Positions 1-12,383 of a stretch of DNA of 64,000 bases are shown here, piece by piece; the first letter of the stretch is position 1; every line of letters begins with the position of its first letter. The stretch spans positions 67,438,926-67,502,925 of the forward strand of contig CM049309.1 in assembly GCA_026874595.1 (NCBI GenBank). Reading direction: 5' to 3'. The notes below the pieces were generated by a model. The model made no database searches. It was not told the DNA's origin and worked only from the letters and a program-made list of their open reading frames with translations. The stretch comes from Sipunculus nudus (lineage: Eukaryota > Annelida > Sipuncula > Golfingiida > Sipunculidae). The translations under genes were made by a program, and so were the position numbers.

Positions 1-979
1 CCACAGAGAGCGGTATCTTGATGTTATTGGACACTGCCCTCGATCACGTCGGGTCATTAATATTTCATTTCAGGTCAGTTCAGATCAATAAAATGAAGAA
101 TCTTTTTCACTGTCTGTACCTATGATCTTTTAAACATTGCTATCAAGGACTTTATAATATAATGTTATAAATATTATAATTTAATATTATAAATTTCTTG
201 ATCTGAGGAAAAATTTTTTTTTACAGTTTAATAAGATAACTGTTACTTTCTATGAAAAACTGAGACTGTTTAATCTTCTATTTTTTTACTTAATCGGTAT
301 CCCATTGAAATTTCAAAATTTTATTATGTTCTAGCTTCACCCAAACATGTTGCTTGTGTCATCTTAATCACAGGAGATATTGGTGTAATTGATTACTGAG
401 GAAATGAAATAGTTACTCCCTCTCTCATAAACTATGTTTCTGAAGCTGCCTGGCTAAAGTATTCATCATTTTATGAATTTATTTCACTGGCAGTAAATTT
501 CTTCTGCAAGGGCACAGGTGTGGATGAGCTGGCCTGGATGAATGCTCCGCAAAAAAATGTCAAACCATCACAAATAATTAAAATCATCTGTTAACCTTTC
601 AGGTCTCCAAATTAAGCTAGATTTATGGGTTTAGTAAAGAAAATAATGTGATGAAATTATAAGGTGAACCCATGTGAAGCTTTTTCTTTTACATAATGTT
701 TTACAAAGGTTCACCTGATGTCATAAGCCTATTCTTATATATTATGTGAGCCAATTAAATCACTCTTTTCTAAGCAACTTTGCTCTGGCACAGACCACAA
801 AGTTGAGGGTTTATTATGGCAAAGTTAGGTTTATATTGCATTTACTGGTGGGAATACATTTTGTTATGGGGATGAACAGGGTAAACTAAAAGTTGTGAAA
901 TGGTGTCTGTGTGATTGTGTGTAGACCTGTGAAGTGCTCAGGGTCTCCTGTTCAGTTCTTATTAAATCATCAAAATTGT
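1..979. other. No gene seen
   Basis: AT-rich unique sequence. 'TTTCAGGTCAG' near 70 resembles splice signals, but no supporting frame was found. Confidence 0.4.
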
Positions 980-1784
980 TGTCCGAGTTCCGCCACTGCT
1001 GCCGCGATCATTTCCGGAATAGAACTCTGAGACCACTGGACAGATTTTTCCAAAACTTTACACAATTATCGGGTCACATGTGAACTAGTGCCAAGATATT
1101 TTGCGTTGACCTCTGACCTGTCCTCTCTTCAGTGCCGCCATCTGTGCTCCTGTTTTGACACATTAACCCACATATCTCGGGAACCGTTTGACCAGTCAGG
1201 AAAAAAATTTTGCACAAATGCACAACCATTTTTGCACAGCGTCCATCTGTTCATCTGCCTTGGGATAAAATCACTCATGTCTCTGCATTGGTTGGACTTA
1301 TCCACCTGAAATTTTGCATGTGAATAAATTCTGGACAGCTTTCTTGATTTTATGACAGTTGGCTCCACCTACATTCACGTTTACACTGCAGACATCCAAG
1401 CTCATAACACTGGAACCATTTGACCAATTGGGCCAAAATTTTGCATGTGTATAGCTCTCACATAGCTCTTTATCATACGCAAAACTGGTGGCGCCACCTG
1501 CAACCATTTTTGCACAGTGTCCATCTGTTTGTCTGCTGTGGTATAAAATCAATCATATCTCGGTAGTGGTTTGACTTTTTGCAAATGTATACAACTTTGA
1601 CAGCTTTCTGGATTTTGTCGTAGGTGGTGCAACCTACATACACATTTCGGCTGCAGACATCCATGCTTATATGCAACACACCTCACTCTATTTCCCCTTG
1701 CCACTCAATCCATGCCTCACTTCACCCGTCCCACTCTGATTTTGGAGGATACATGTAGTGGTTTGTTGACTACCTATATTCTAG
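980..1784 (+). mobile_element. Family A element, copy 1 (5'-truncated)
   Basis: It begins within the 'GTTCCGCC..' part of the family A head, so the TATCCGCC end is missing. GGTGGCGCCACC-type palindromes stand at 1358, 1487 and 1623. It ends with a decayed subterminal repeat and hairpin, then TATTCTAG|TT at 1784. Open frames in it are repeat-borne. Confidence 0.75.
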
Positions 1785-1794
1785 TTGTAATTAG

Positions 1795-1968
1795 ATTCAG
1801 TTTCCAAGGTCAAGTTGAAAAGGTAAAGGTCAAGTCAAGGTGGTTTATAGTCTGATATTACTAATTATATAAGTCTTCATCTGACTTTACACTTTGCCTT
1901 CCTTGTATTTTGGGCCTGTTCATTTTTGTACCTTTTCTCACCTCCCTGGTGAGCATGAAATCCAAGCA
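1795..1968 (+). repeat. Family F dispersed repeat, copy 1
   Basis: It shares AGTCTGATATyAC, TGACTTTACACTTTGCCTTCC and CTCCCTGGTGAGCAT-like blocks in the same order with 8655-8820. The TTTAC..TTGCCTTCC block also resembles the tail of the SINE at 10026-10203, so F may be an old SINE relative. It lies directly after family A copy 1. Confidence 0.55.
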
Positions 1969-2040
1969 GGTATAATAAGCGCTATAATTTTACTTATTGT
2001 ACATTTGCTTGCCACCAGTGACCAGTACTGATAACACTGT

Positions 2041-2300
2041 TTCTTGCACAGGGCCAATTACAACCAGAGATGTTTAAAATTTGTGCTGGATGCACAATGG
2101 GATACCATGCTCTCATTGGTCAGATTACTGTCAGTGAGTTCTTTGCTATGTGCACACCTGGTGTTATGACCCAGAGAACTCTACCATACGAAACAGCTGT
2201 TAAAACAAAAAGGAGATCTGGGACAACTGCAATGTATAACCACAGCATGAGGAGCATAACTAGACCAGTACATATTCACCAATGGGTGAAGAGAGCATAC
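2041..2300 (+). repeat. Family E dispersed repeat, copy 1
   Basis: It shares ATGTTTAAAATTTGTGCTGG, CTCTCATTGGTCAGATTAC and ACCCAGAGAACTCTACCATA with copies at 15765-15990 and 30712-30965. A 114-codon open frame starting at 2070 lies in it, but the other copies do not keep the frame, so it is not called as a gene. Confidence 0.55.
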
Positions 2301-3550
2301 TTCTGTTGTAGTAAAGACTTGATATGGCTAGGAGTCTTAGCACTGATGGCAGTCAGAAAGGGACATGCACCCACAAGGCAACAACCTTGCAGTCACACCA
2401 GTCCAGTCCACTAAACATTTTGCCACCTCACTCAAAAAAGCATGCAACAGTCATAATATGATGTCAGAGATTCCAACTGTTAACACAAAGTTCTCATCAT
2501 GGAAGATGATACCATTATAATGTTCATAAGCATTTATGTGGACCAGTATGTTCTCAAGCATTACTAACATCATTAAGACATTAGGTTTTATCATGTATAT
2601 TGTTCAAGTGCCCTTCGGTATAAGGTAAGGATTAAAAATGAATGACAATTACAGCAAATGCAAATATTTAAATTGCCTGGCTTTTATATAATATATCTTT
2701 TACTCTTGAATGCATTGTTATAGGCTTACTTTCACATTCACATAAACTTAAACGTCATTTGCTGGGATTTATTTATCACACTTTGCTCTTGTTTGTTGAT
2801 AGCCGATGTACATGTGCAGATTAGCAGAATCAAATTTTTTTCTCTGAATAACTGAAGGCCATATGTCAACTATGGGCTTTTTTCTGCAAGGATAAACTGC
2901 TAAGAAAACTGTGCAAGTTAGGCTAAAATCTAATAATTTGATCGGTTATGTTTGTTGCATGACCTACCAGTTGTAGCCATCTATAATGGGTGCCTTCCAG
3001 GAAGGATTAAAATACATCGGGAATTTTTATTTATACAGAGGTAGATTAATTTATATTGATCCCATGGGAAAGCTTAAACATGACATTGATGGTGACCTTG
3101 AATGATTCCCTTGAGAGATTGATCGTGATTAACACAGGATACTTCTAAATGATCGGCAAGGGGAGTACAAAGACTACAGAAAAAGAAGATTACAAAATGG
3201 GCTTTATTATTATCTTGCTTGGAATCTAAACAAAACAAGAACATGGGATTAACTGGGCCTGAATCAATCTTCCTTGCTACTGTAGTTGTATTAGTGGCAT
3301 TTCATGAGAAATAGCACCAGTCTTTATTTATGTATGTTAGAATAACCTAGGCTGGAAGCTTCCCAAGGCCACAGTACTTCACAATGTTTCACAGAAACAT
3401 TTCTTTGCTGTCAGTTTCTCTGTATTTCAGTTTGAATTACTTATACATATTTAATTCTTAGGTAACTGATTTGCTGCTCCAAAAAAAGGCAAATTGTTCT
3501 ACAGACTCCAGAATAAAGAATTGAAGAAAAAACATGGTATATTATTTTTT

Positions 3551-5431
3551 TAGCGAACCTGTGAGCTTATGCGATGGTGCGGCATTGTGCATTGTGCGTC
3601 GTCTGTATATTAACCATAGCTATCTCAAAAACAGCAGAAGCTAGCATCACCAATTTTTTTGCAAATAATCAGTCATCTGAAAAACTCTATCAGATTTTGT
3701 TTATTTTTTTTTCTAACTGCATTTTCTTAGATTTTATAGGACAAAAGCTAAAAAAGCTTTAAAAATCTTCTTCTCTGAAACTGTCCAGCTAAATTGTCCA
3801 ATATTTCACAGAAATGATCCCTGGAACAATCTTTCTCAAGTTTGTTCAAATGGTTCCAGTTCGGAGATTTTTGACCGAGTTACAGGTTGAACTTAGTCAT
3901 TTGTCCAAAAGAGCACACTAAAAATAAAATCTCAGAAACGGCTAGAGCTATAATCACCAAATTTTATACCAATATTTGTCACATATGTCATATCTGAAAT
4001 TGAGGTATTGGTGGCGCCACCTACATTGATGTGTTTTTTACAAGCGAAAATGCAATTTTAAACTCTTCTAGCTTATAAACTGATTTATGATGAAAATGTT
4101 AAGCTGATTGGTTTAAACTTTACAAAAATTATTCTATGGTAGGGTTCTGCCAGTTTTATAAGAATAGATTGGGTAAATACAGCTTTAAAAAAGCATTGTA
4201 GCCAATTGAAAAAGGCTTTCTGTGTTTGAAAACAGATTTGACAACATGCTGAGTTTCAGCAGCCAAGTCAAGAGGTCACTCAGTACAAACAGGTGGGGTC
4301 CAGACATCACCATGGCAACTGACCTGGCTCTGGCGGGTGTCTAGACAATGTGTCTAGACATCTAGACTCAGCGTTTAGACATCTAGACACAATGTCTAGA
4401 TGCAGAATTCCCAGATTATTTGAACTATATCTTTCAACTGTTTAAAAAACTTGGTTTGCATTTTAAGCAAATCGGGTTTATCATCAGGTCACATGTGAAC
4501 TGCTGTGCCCTCATTTTTGGTTGACCTCTGACCTTTCCTCACTGCCCAGCGTCTATTTGTGCATCTTTTTCCACACATAAACCCACATATCTCAGGAACT
4601 GTTTGACTGATCAGGCTAAAAATTTTTGCAAAAATGTAGCCCTTTGATAGCTTTATAACATACACTAAAAATGGTGGCTCCACCTGCAACCATTTTTGCA
4701 CAGCGTCCGTCTGTTCATCTACCTTGGGATAAAATCACTCATATATAAGAAGTGGTTTTGACTTATCCACCTGAAATTTTGCAGGTTTATACATCCTGGA
4801 CAGCTTTCTCAAGTTTATGACAGGTGGTGCCACCTACCTTTACGTTTATTCTGCAGACATCCAAGCTCATATCTCGGGAACCGTTTGACCGATTTGGCCA
4901 AAATTTTGCTTGTGTATAGATCTCACATAGCACTTCATCATAGGCAAAACTGGTGGCACCACCTGCAACCACTTATGCACAGAGTCCATCTGTTCATCTG
5001 CCTTGGGATAAAATCACTCATATCTCAGCAGTGGTTTGACTTATCCACCTGAAATTTTGCAGGTTTATACATCCTGGACAATTTTCTCAATTTTATGACA
5101 GGTGGCACCACCTACATTCACGTTTATGCTGCAGACATCCATGCTAATATGCAACACACCTCGCTCTATTCCCCTTGCCACTTAATCCATGCCTCACTTC
5201 ACCCGTCCCACTCTGATTTCCGCGGATACACAGTCGCTTGTCGACTACCCATATACTGGTTTTAAAATGTCCTAGTCTGAAACTTGCAGGTCCGAAACGT
5301 CCATTTTGCTGAAATCATAATGACTAAGGTAGATATGCAGGACTTAAGAGGATCAATATTAAATTTTAAAAATAAACCTCCATTCATACTCCCAAATTTT
5401 GCACAGGTTCACATTAGGCCTGTAGGCCTTG
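3551..5431 (+). mobile_element. Family B element, copy 1
   Basis: Left end AGCGAACCTGTG (3552-3563) after a T run. Near the right end CACAGGTTCaC (5402-5412) is its inverse with one change. The repeated palindrome AGGCCTGTAGGCCT follows, then CTTG|TTT ending at 5431. The interior has one GGTGGCGCCACC at 4010, a run of GTCTAGAC-like octamers (about 4335-4402), and from 4486 to 5259 the right half of a family A element. This closely parallels copy 3 (41225-43596). No protein-coding capacity is seen. Confidence 0.82.
4486..5259 (+). mobile_element. Family A right part, captured inside family B copy 1
   Basis: It starts at GGTCACATGTGAACTG with no family A left end and finishes GCGGATACAC..GTCGCTTGTCGAC..ACTGG at 5259. 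Palindrome marks at 4673, 4823, 4952 and 5101 keep the 150/129/149 rhythm of the family A array. Confidence 0.75.
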
Positions 5432-5594
5432 TTTAATTTACCAGTCTAGTCAAAAAATATTTGAATTTTTTCCAACCAAGTCTATGCTTCAAATACAACA
5501 CTTGCCTATATTTTCTATACTGCACAAAATGCTGCTTTCATCCTTTCATACTGATGTCATGTTGCAGGCCCAGATCCTGCTGTGTATGTTGTAA

Positions 5595-6300
5595 GTATAG
5601 TGCTCAGCTAATTTGAATATTTGAAACACTTCTTTCATACTGTTTTTGCTTTCCTATAGCTTTAGTGCTCATACTGCAAACACACTGCTAATTTAAATAT
5701 CTGAAACACTGCTTTCTTTCTGTTTTAATACTGCTTTCCTGCTGCTTAGGCCAATGCTACTGCAAGCAGTGATAAATTGGCCTATCCATGAACTCTATGT
5801 GACCTTTATCACATATTCAATCAATGAATAATCATAAGCATTGGACTAAAGAGCAACCAATCAGGTGACTGTAAGCATTGTTAAGCCCCAATCATCTGAC
5901 AAAAAAAAAAAATTGCAGAGCTCTGCCAAACAGAACATGTGTAGTCTGTACCAGTTCTCATGAGACAAATTGTCTAAAATATTGCAAGACAATTCACAAT
6001 GACTGTGATATATACAAAAATAGAGAACAGGGATACCAGTTGATGATGTCAGTCAATGTGACATCCTGTGTCATTTACCTTTGTGACATTATTATTATGT
6101 TGTAAACAGCTTTCGCTACAATGGGCTTGGAAGACCTTCTGTGTAGGAGCGTTTTTGGGTTCTCATTACAATGTTAAAAGGGCAGAGCATTTGGGCTGTC
6201 AGGAGGATAGGTCAGTTGGTCTGCTCAGCTTATTTAAATATTTTAAACGCTGCTTTCATACTGTTTTGAAACACTGCTTTTCTGCTGCTCTTATGCTCAT
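5595..6300 (+). repeat. Diverged duplicated segments (about 80 bp)
   Basis: The pattern 'gcTAATTTrAATATyTGAAACACT..TTTC.TACTGTTTT' appears near 5608 and 5690 and again, changed, near 6228. It is a decayed tandem or dispersed repeat. Confidence 0.4.
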
Positions 6301-7375
6301 TATCCATAGAGCAGCTATATACCAAATGCTTGCTTCTCCTACTTCCTTCAGGTTATAGAAAAGCATCGATCATTATTGTACTGAGCACATTCATGCACTA
6401 AAAAAATGAGATCTTTGAAAAATAGAAACATTGGACCAGGTCTAAGGTAGGTCACCTTTAGTCAGCATTGGCCGTATTAGGACAATCATTTGTAGTTGCT
6501 CCTTTTCTAGAAATCAGTAACACATATCATTGCTGCTGTTATGTTTATAAAATTAAGTACAGCACTTTGTTGTATATTTGTAGTACCTCAGAGATAATTT
6601 ATTTTTGGAAGACAGAACAAGAAAAAGCATCCTTGATTGTACAAGCTTATGGAAATGATGGTTTAATTTATGAATAAAAATTGAGTTCCTGATTATTATT
6701 TGACCTCTACAGGGTACCTTACGTCAGTAACTGCATATGGTCTTATGTTTCCTACCAGAAAAATTGTCATTGTTTTTATACCAAATCACCCAATATTACA
6801 TCAACCAAAAAAATATATATAAGGAATGCAGTCCTGTCTATGCACCTGATTTTGTTTGTGTGTGCCAATATTAGTCTCAATATCAAATTTTCATGTATCT
6901 TCATGAATACTAGTATACGGAGAGATTTGTCTTGAGTCCAGGAAGGCTGATTGGGTTTTTGAGTTGAGCTATATAGATCTATGAACAGCCACAGCACCAT
7001 TTCTTTTCTGTTTGCAAGTCTGGTTTGAACTGAGTATAACAAACATTTACTGGTGCATCTATCTGTTGCAGAACTATATACTATGGTTGCCTTCTTATTT
7101 TTGGTGGCTTCAGATTGGTGATATTCATGGTTGCTCTGTGACAGGGAAATAGAAACTTGCTGTTTTGAATGCAAACCAGGCCATGAGCATTAATTTCAGA
7201 AGCTGCCAATAGGTGGTTACAGTTGTGATTAATCTTAAGCCACCAAGTGATGTCCATCAAGCCGGGTACATTTACTGTAAGTGATTCAGGGAGAATAATG
7301 GGAGCCAGTTATAATAATATTGGTTGGCTTAATTAGATGCAAAAACTGTGACCCTTTGCGGAGATGTGCTCACGC

Positions 7376-7406
7376 CGGGCGGGCAGTTTTACCTACTGCC
7401 CGGCAC
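7376..7406. repeat. GC-rich hairpin
   Basis: GGCGGGCAGT, a short T-rich loop, ACTGCCCGGC: ten-base arms with one mismatch in an otherwise AT-rich area. A partial echo (TGCCCGCCTGGCAGTA) follows near 7431. Function unknown; it may be a terminus of a mobile element. Confidence 0.4.
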
Positions 7407-8329
7407 ATGACTGGAAACTGGAGAGTGTCAATGCCCGCCTGGCAGTAATATTGAAAGATTTGTAAGCCAAGAAAAAAATATACGTGTGTATATTTATCTT
7501 GCACCTGTATTACTGTTATGGACCCGCAAGGGATATATCTGAGGTGTAACAGGGTGCCAAGCTAGATGACATCCAGTGGCACTTAATTAAAATGAATATT
7601 AAATAGAATTTACTCTATCAAATTGTCAGTGTGTCTATTTAGATGTGTTGTATTTAGTTTATGTTAATGAATAAAACTTGCTATCTAAAGTTGTGAACGT
7701 AGCTGCAAGGGTAGCGGCATCTTCTATCTGTATAAAGGACTAATGCTGATGTCACTACCAAACACTACCAAAATCATATGATATTGCCAATCTATGTTAA
7801 ATCGATGTAATATGATGTTTGGCCTCAGAGTTTAACTGTGTAAAATGAATACGGCCCCTTTCTTTCACCCATATGGAGGTAATTTGCAACATAAATGGCC
7901 CTTAAATTAATCTTAGCCTATCCCTGCCTTTGATCCTGCAACAAATAAGGGGATACGTACAGCAGTACAGGCATCCCTTGTTGGTTGAGCAGGTGATAAT
8001 GACTCTTTATGTCTTTTAACTAGCATGAGTAAACCAACTTATTACAAGGTTATGTGGTCACAGGTTGGTTTCTCACATCTTTACTTACATGTGAGTGAAT
8101 TGTTTTGATTGAGCCTTTGCCCTGAACTAATTACAGACAACGGGGACAATGCATCCTGCACCAGTCGGCTCAGCCGTCCAATGCTGTTCAAACATGCAAT
8201 TTCGGGACAGAGAAATAGTAGGCCTAGATAGTAGTGAAATCAGCTGTTTATGAAATAAGTTATTCACTACAATTTATAGTTTCATATTTGATAAAAAAAA
8301 TGTACTACTAGACAAATGATAGAGAGTGA

Positions 8330-8411
8330 GAAAGGAACCGCGTGAAACTTTTAAAAATACAAAAACCGCGAAAATTCAGCCTCACCGATATAAAGGCAAC
8401 CACAGTAGTCT
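8330..8411 (+). mobile_element. End fragment of the CAACCACAGT TIR element
   Basis: '..CCGCGAAAATTCAGCC..ATATAAAGGCAACCACAGTA' matches the right end of the complete element at 49515-49948. The left end was not found nearby. Confidence 0.5.
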
Positions 8412-8412
8412 G

Positions 8413-8575
8413 TATTGCAGTAGAACCTGTCATAAAAACCACCTGTCTAATGAGACCAGCTGCTGTTAATAAGATATTTGAATATTCACCTGTCAGATGA
8501 GTCCACTTTATAATTTAGACCACTTACTGCCAGTCCCAAGGGTGTTTTGTTTAAGGGTTTCCCCTGTACTATTAT
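8413..8575 (+). mobile_element. Decayed copy of the ACAGTGGAACCTGT element
   Basis: It starts CAGTAGAACCTGTC and contains ACCACTTACTGCCAGTCCCA and AGGGTG, the same blocks in the same order as the intact element at 51845-52025. The right terminus is eroded. Confidence 0.6.
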
Positions 8576-8654
8576 AGGAAATATTGCACGCTAAAGAAAT
8601 GGGTTAATTATTTTGTGTTTTATTGAAATGATTAAAGTTTTGTTTTACATTGGC

Positions 8655-8820
8655 AGCTGTAAAGGTAAAAAGGTAAAGGTGGGGGTTAATAGTCTGATAT
8701 CACCAACGATGTCAGTCTCATCCGACTTTACACTTTGCTTTCCTGGTCTTTAGGACTTGTCAAATCTTGTAGCTTTTTCTCAGCTCCCTGGGAAGCATAC
8801 AACCCAAGCAGCTGTATCTA
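8655..8820 (+). repeat. Family F dispersed repeat, copy 2
   Basis: Same order of blocks as 1795-1968 (GTCTGATATCACCAA, CCGACTTTACACTTTGC, CAGCTCCCTGGGAAGCAT). It stands directly before family D copy 1. Confidence 0.55.
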
Positions 8821-8837
8821 GAAGGTTATTCGTTTTT

Positions 8838-10023
8838 ATGCCCCCGCCACAAAGTGGCCGGGGCATATAGTTTTACCCATGTCCATCATTCCGTCCTTCC
8901 GTCCTTCCGAAATAAAACAGTTGTACGGACTTTTTTTCGCAATGCCTGCAGATATAGGCCTGATTTTTGGTTTGTGGGCAGATAATGACCAGTTACAGAT
9001 CGAGTTCGCGTTTTGTCCTGGTTGACCTACTTTTGATCGTTTTACAGCTCCTTAACTTAGAAAATTTCATGAAAAATAGAAATTTTCATGACAAATACAC
9101 ATGTACGGATTTTTTTTCGCAATGCCTGCAGATATTGGCCTGATTTTTGGTGTGTAGGCAGATAATGACCAGTTACAGATTGAGTTTGCGTTTCATCCCA
9201 GTTGCCCTACTTTTGACAGTTTTACGGCTCCTTAACTTAGAAAATTTCATGAAAAATATAAATTTTCATGACAAATACACATGTACGGACTTTTTTCGCA
9301 ATGCCTGCAGATATTGGCCTGATTTTTGGTGTGTTGGCAGATAATGACCAGTTACAGATCAAGTTCGTGTTTCTTGCCGGTTGACCTACTTTTGACCGTT
9401 TTACAGCTCCTAAACTTAGAAAATTTCATGAAAAATAGAAATTTTCATGACAATTATACATGTACGGACTTTTTTTTGCAATGCCTGCAGATATTGGCCT
9501 GATTTTTGGTGTGTAGGCAGATAATGACCAGTTACAGATCGAGTTCGCGTTTCGTCCCAGTTGACCTACTTTTGACCATTTGACTGCTCCTGAACATAGA
9601 AAATTTCATGAAAAATATAAATTTTCATAACAAATGCATATGTACCGACTTTTTTTCCTCAATGCCTGCAGATACCTCCCTGATTTTTTATGTGTGGGCA
9701 GATAATGACAGTTGCAGATCAAGTTCACGTTTCATCCCAGTTGACCTACTTTTCATTTTCTTACGGCTCCTAAACATAGAAAATTTCATGAAAGACAGAA
9801 ATTTTTATGGAAAATGCACATGTATGGACTTTTTTTCACAGTGCCTGCAGACACTGGCCTGATTTTTGGTGTGTTGTTTGATAATGACCCGTATGAGATT
9901 GAGTTTGCATTTTGCCCTTGTTGGCCTACTTTTGACCATATGACACCTCCTGAACTTCAAAATTTAACAAATGTTTCTAATTTGCCCCAGGCGGGGGCAT
10001 TCGTGTCGTTCCGACACATCTAG
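8838..10023 (+). mobile_element. Family D element, copy 1 (complete)
   Basis: Left end ATGCCCCCGCC (8838-8848), itself the first arm of a hairpin ATGCCCCCGCCAC-aaa-GTGGCCGGGGCAT. Near the right end the inverse GGCGGGGGCAT (9990-10000) is followed by a perfect hairpin GTGTCG-TTC-CGACAC (10003-10017) and ATCTAG|TTT. The interior is a six-unit array of about 180 bp (TGCCTGCAG marks at 8943, 9123, 9302, 9482, 9663, 9842). T runs flank both ends. This fits a non-autonomous Helentron-like rolling-circle element; no Rep/helicase frame is present. Confidence 0.85.
8943..9990 (+). repeat. 180-bp tandem array inside family D copy 1
   Basis: Unit order: TGCCTGCAGATA, GGCCTGATTTTTGGTGTG, GATAATGACCAGTTACAG, GACCTACTTTTGAC, GAAAATTTCATGAAAAAT, CATGTACGGAC. 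Spacings are 180, 179, 180, 181 and 179. Because 180 is divisible by three, partly repeated open frames appear; these are not called as genes. Confidence 0.9.
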
Positions 10024-10025
10024 TT

Positions 10026-10203
10026 TACTTTTGCCTTCCTCCCATGACCAGTACCCATTCATCCCGGGGTCGAGAGAGCGCACCCTTGTGTTAAAGACTT
10101 TGCCTAGGAGTTTTAGCACAGTAGGCTGTCAGAACTGGACGCGAACCCACAACCTTGCGTTCTCAAGTCCAGCGCCCTTAACCATTATGCCACCACGCTC
10201 CAC
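10026..10203 (-). mobile_element. tRNA-derived SINE
   Basis: Read on the - strand, a tRNA-like head begins near 10203. The A box TGGCATAATGG is at 10192-10182 and the B box GGTTCGCGTCC at 10147-10137. The head is followed by a body with CTCTCGACCC and GATGAATGGGTACTGG and an AAAGTAAA tail abutting family D copy 1. The anticodon arm does not pair well, so it is not called as a functional tRNA. Confidence 0.7.
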
Positions 10204-12383
10204 GGTATGTACTCTCTGAGTGCTCTTTTGATAGGTATTGAAATCTGGCTATGGCAAGCAAGAAGGGGTCCCCAAGGGTGGTTCATTATATATTCATTCC
10301 AATTGGCAAGCTAGCCATGGTCCAGTACTTGTGAGGATCTTGGCTGTAAATCCATGTCAGTAATCAATACAGAACCATGCTGGGTCAAGTGTTGCAAACA
10401 TTAATCCAAACGTAAACTTTTATTTGACCAGTAAATAATGGGCAAATATAAAATGTTTCCTGTGTTTCAGCTCTTACAAACTGACTTCAAAAGGACCTAT
10501 TCACAAAGTATTTTTGTATCTCTCAGTATTTCATTTTAAAACTGAGTACTTAATCCTGTACACTGTGGAAAAAGCTTGCACCTGATGTGATCAATATATG
10601 TGACCAAAATATAAACAGGGTGCACCCCACCTGGTGGCAGTACTGCCTGACTTTACAAATCAAGATTTTCAAGCTTCCAACCAGTGTTTCTTATATGTTT
10701 CTTCTTTTATTTTACTTCTTGTTTGGGAGTTTTGGCACAAGTGAAGGTCAGACCTGTAATCATGCATGAAGTTTTATCATGGTGTTTACTCCCACACAGA
10801 ACCATAACAATGTATAAAACAGATGAATTAGAGATAGTAAGTCTGTGTGCCATGGTGGTTTGGCTAGGAAACTTTTGTATTCTGCCAAGATGAACTAATG
10901 GTGTGAGATTAATGCACATATTATTGCAAATGTTTATGTTCCTTTAATAGTATTTTGACCAAGACAACTGGGTTACCAAGGCTATGACTATGTTTGATAA
11001 ACAATTGTGACCGATGAAAAATTAATAATCGAGATCTGCTGTGTATCCATCATATTTTCTATTCAGATACTCACTTTAAAGCAGTGTGCAATATAAACCA
11101 AAGTATACTTATTCAGAGCACATCTTTCAATGGCATCTAGGTGGTGAAATGTGTTATAAAACATTAGGTTTTTATAGGGTTATATATAGTTGTGGCCTTG
11201 GAAACCTTTGCATAGAATTTTGAAATTAATTAATTATGCTTATTTATGCAGATATTTTCAGAATCACAAAACGAGGCCTCTCCTGTATTTCTCAGCTTAT
11301 TTGATTCTGTTCATTTAATTTTACAGGGCTAGGTGTAGCCTTTTAAACTGTTACACATAATTTTGAAATTCCTTTATTATGCTAATTAATGCAAATTTAT
11401 CCAAAATCACAAAATATGCCTGTTCTTTGTTTCAGATTTTGATTCTTATTCTTAAGTGCCAAGTTCACAAAACTTCTACACAATATTATCAAATTTTACT
11501 TTATTTATCTGTCCCTTGCTTTGAGGAGGAAATTTATGTCACCAACTGAGAAGTTCACCTAGGAAAAGAAAGAAAGAAAGCCCTAGTATTTTAAGTGTTT
11601 TCCCACGAGCACAGAGTAATTGGTATCAAATATTAATTATGCTGGTGGTTTAAATTGATCATGGGTTGGCAGCTGGACTACAGGGGCTAATCATTGTAAA
11701 AGGTCAGCTGTTTACCAATCAGCTTATAAGAAGAACATCTGATAATAAAAGTGATGAGTCATTGAAGAATATGCCAGTTCCTGTATTCTTTGTTTGTGGA
11801 CATTGGTGAAAGTCCTTGCATCAGAGTGTATAAAGTTTTATATAATTTGTGATGGCAATCAAAGGAATCCTCATTCAGTTGACCTTTCGTTGAATGGACC
11901 AGCCATACTGTAAGGTTATGTTACACACAGGTATATGGATATGGGTAGAGCTTTAACACATCAGAGTTAGCTGTAGGGATGATGGCATTAATACATCAAT
12001 ATGTTCTTATGGCACTTACACAATATGATTACTGATGGCTTTATTGGGAATCATTATGATTATGGATGGCTTCGTCAAGAATCTGTCTGATAATTTATAA
12101 ATGAAATCAATCTTCTGAAACTTGCAGATCAACAAATGAGCATGCTAGTATTCTCATAATTCTTAATTTCTGTTGCATTGAAAACATTTGCACCTTAGAT
12201 TATAAGGTTGGTATAAGAAGACTTCAAGGCAGTTGAAATACGCCAACAGCCTTATAAAAACAAGGGGGTATTTAATTCTTCTACTTTTACTTAATCATGG
12301 TTATATGGTTAGAGGTAGGGTTAAATACAGGTCATTTAAAAAAACTTTAAGACTTTCTTGTTTAAATACTATTATTTATAGTT
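10204..12383. other. No gene seen
   Basis: AT-rich sequence with an (AAAG)n strip near 11565. Segments near 11220-11260 and 11360-11400 ('TTTTGAAATTC.TTTATTATGCTAATTAATGCA') look like a weak duplication. Confidence 0.4.

Larger units (their letters stand above)
5432..8329. other. No gene seen, minor repeats only
   Basis: Apart from the decayed 80-bp repeats and the GC hairpin, nothing is recognised. A 132-codon frame on the - strand (6776-7174) has no family-like motif and is not called. Confidence 0.4.

Noticed and set aside
2070-2414. 114-codon frame on the + strand
   Set aside because: Lies in family E repeat; the other copies have stops and shifts in the matching frame.
6776-7174. 132-codon frame on the - strand
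   Set aside because: No recognisable domain, no splice-supported neighbour; chance length in AT-rich DNA cannot be excluded.
9147-10023. Series of similar frames in the 180-bp array
   Set aside because: They follow from a repeat length divisible by three; no start, signal or motif supports translation.
10127-10203. tRNA gene on the - strand
   Set aside because: A and B boxes are present but the anticodon stem does not pair and a SINE body follows.
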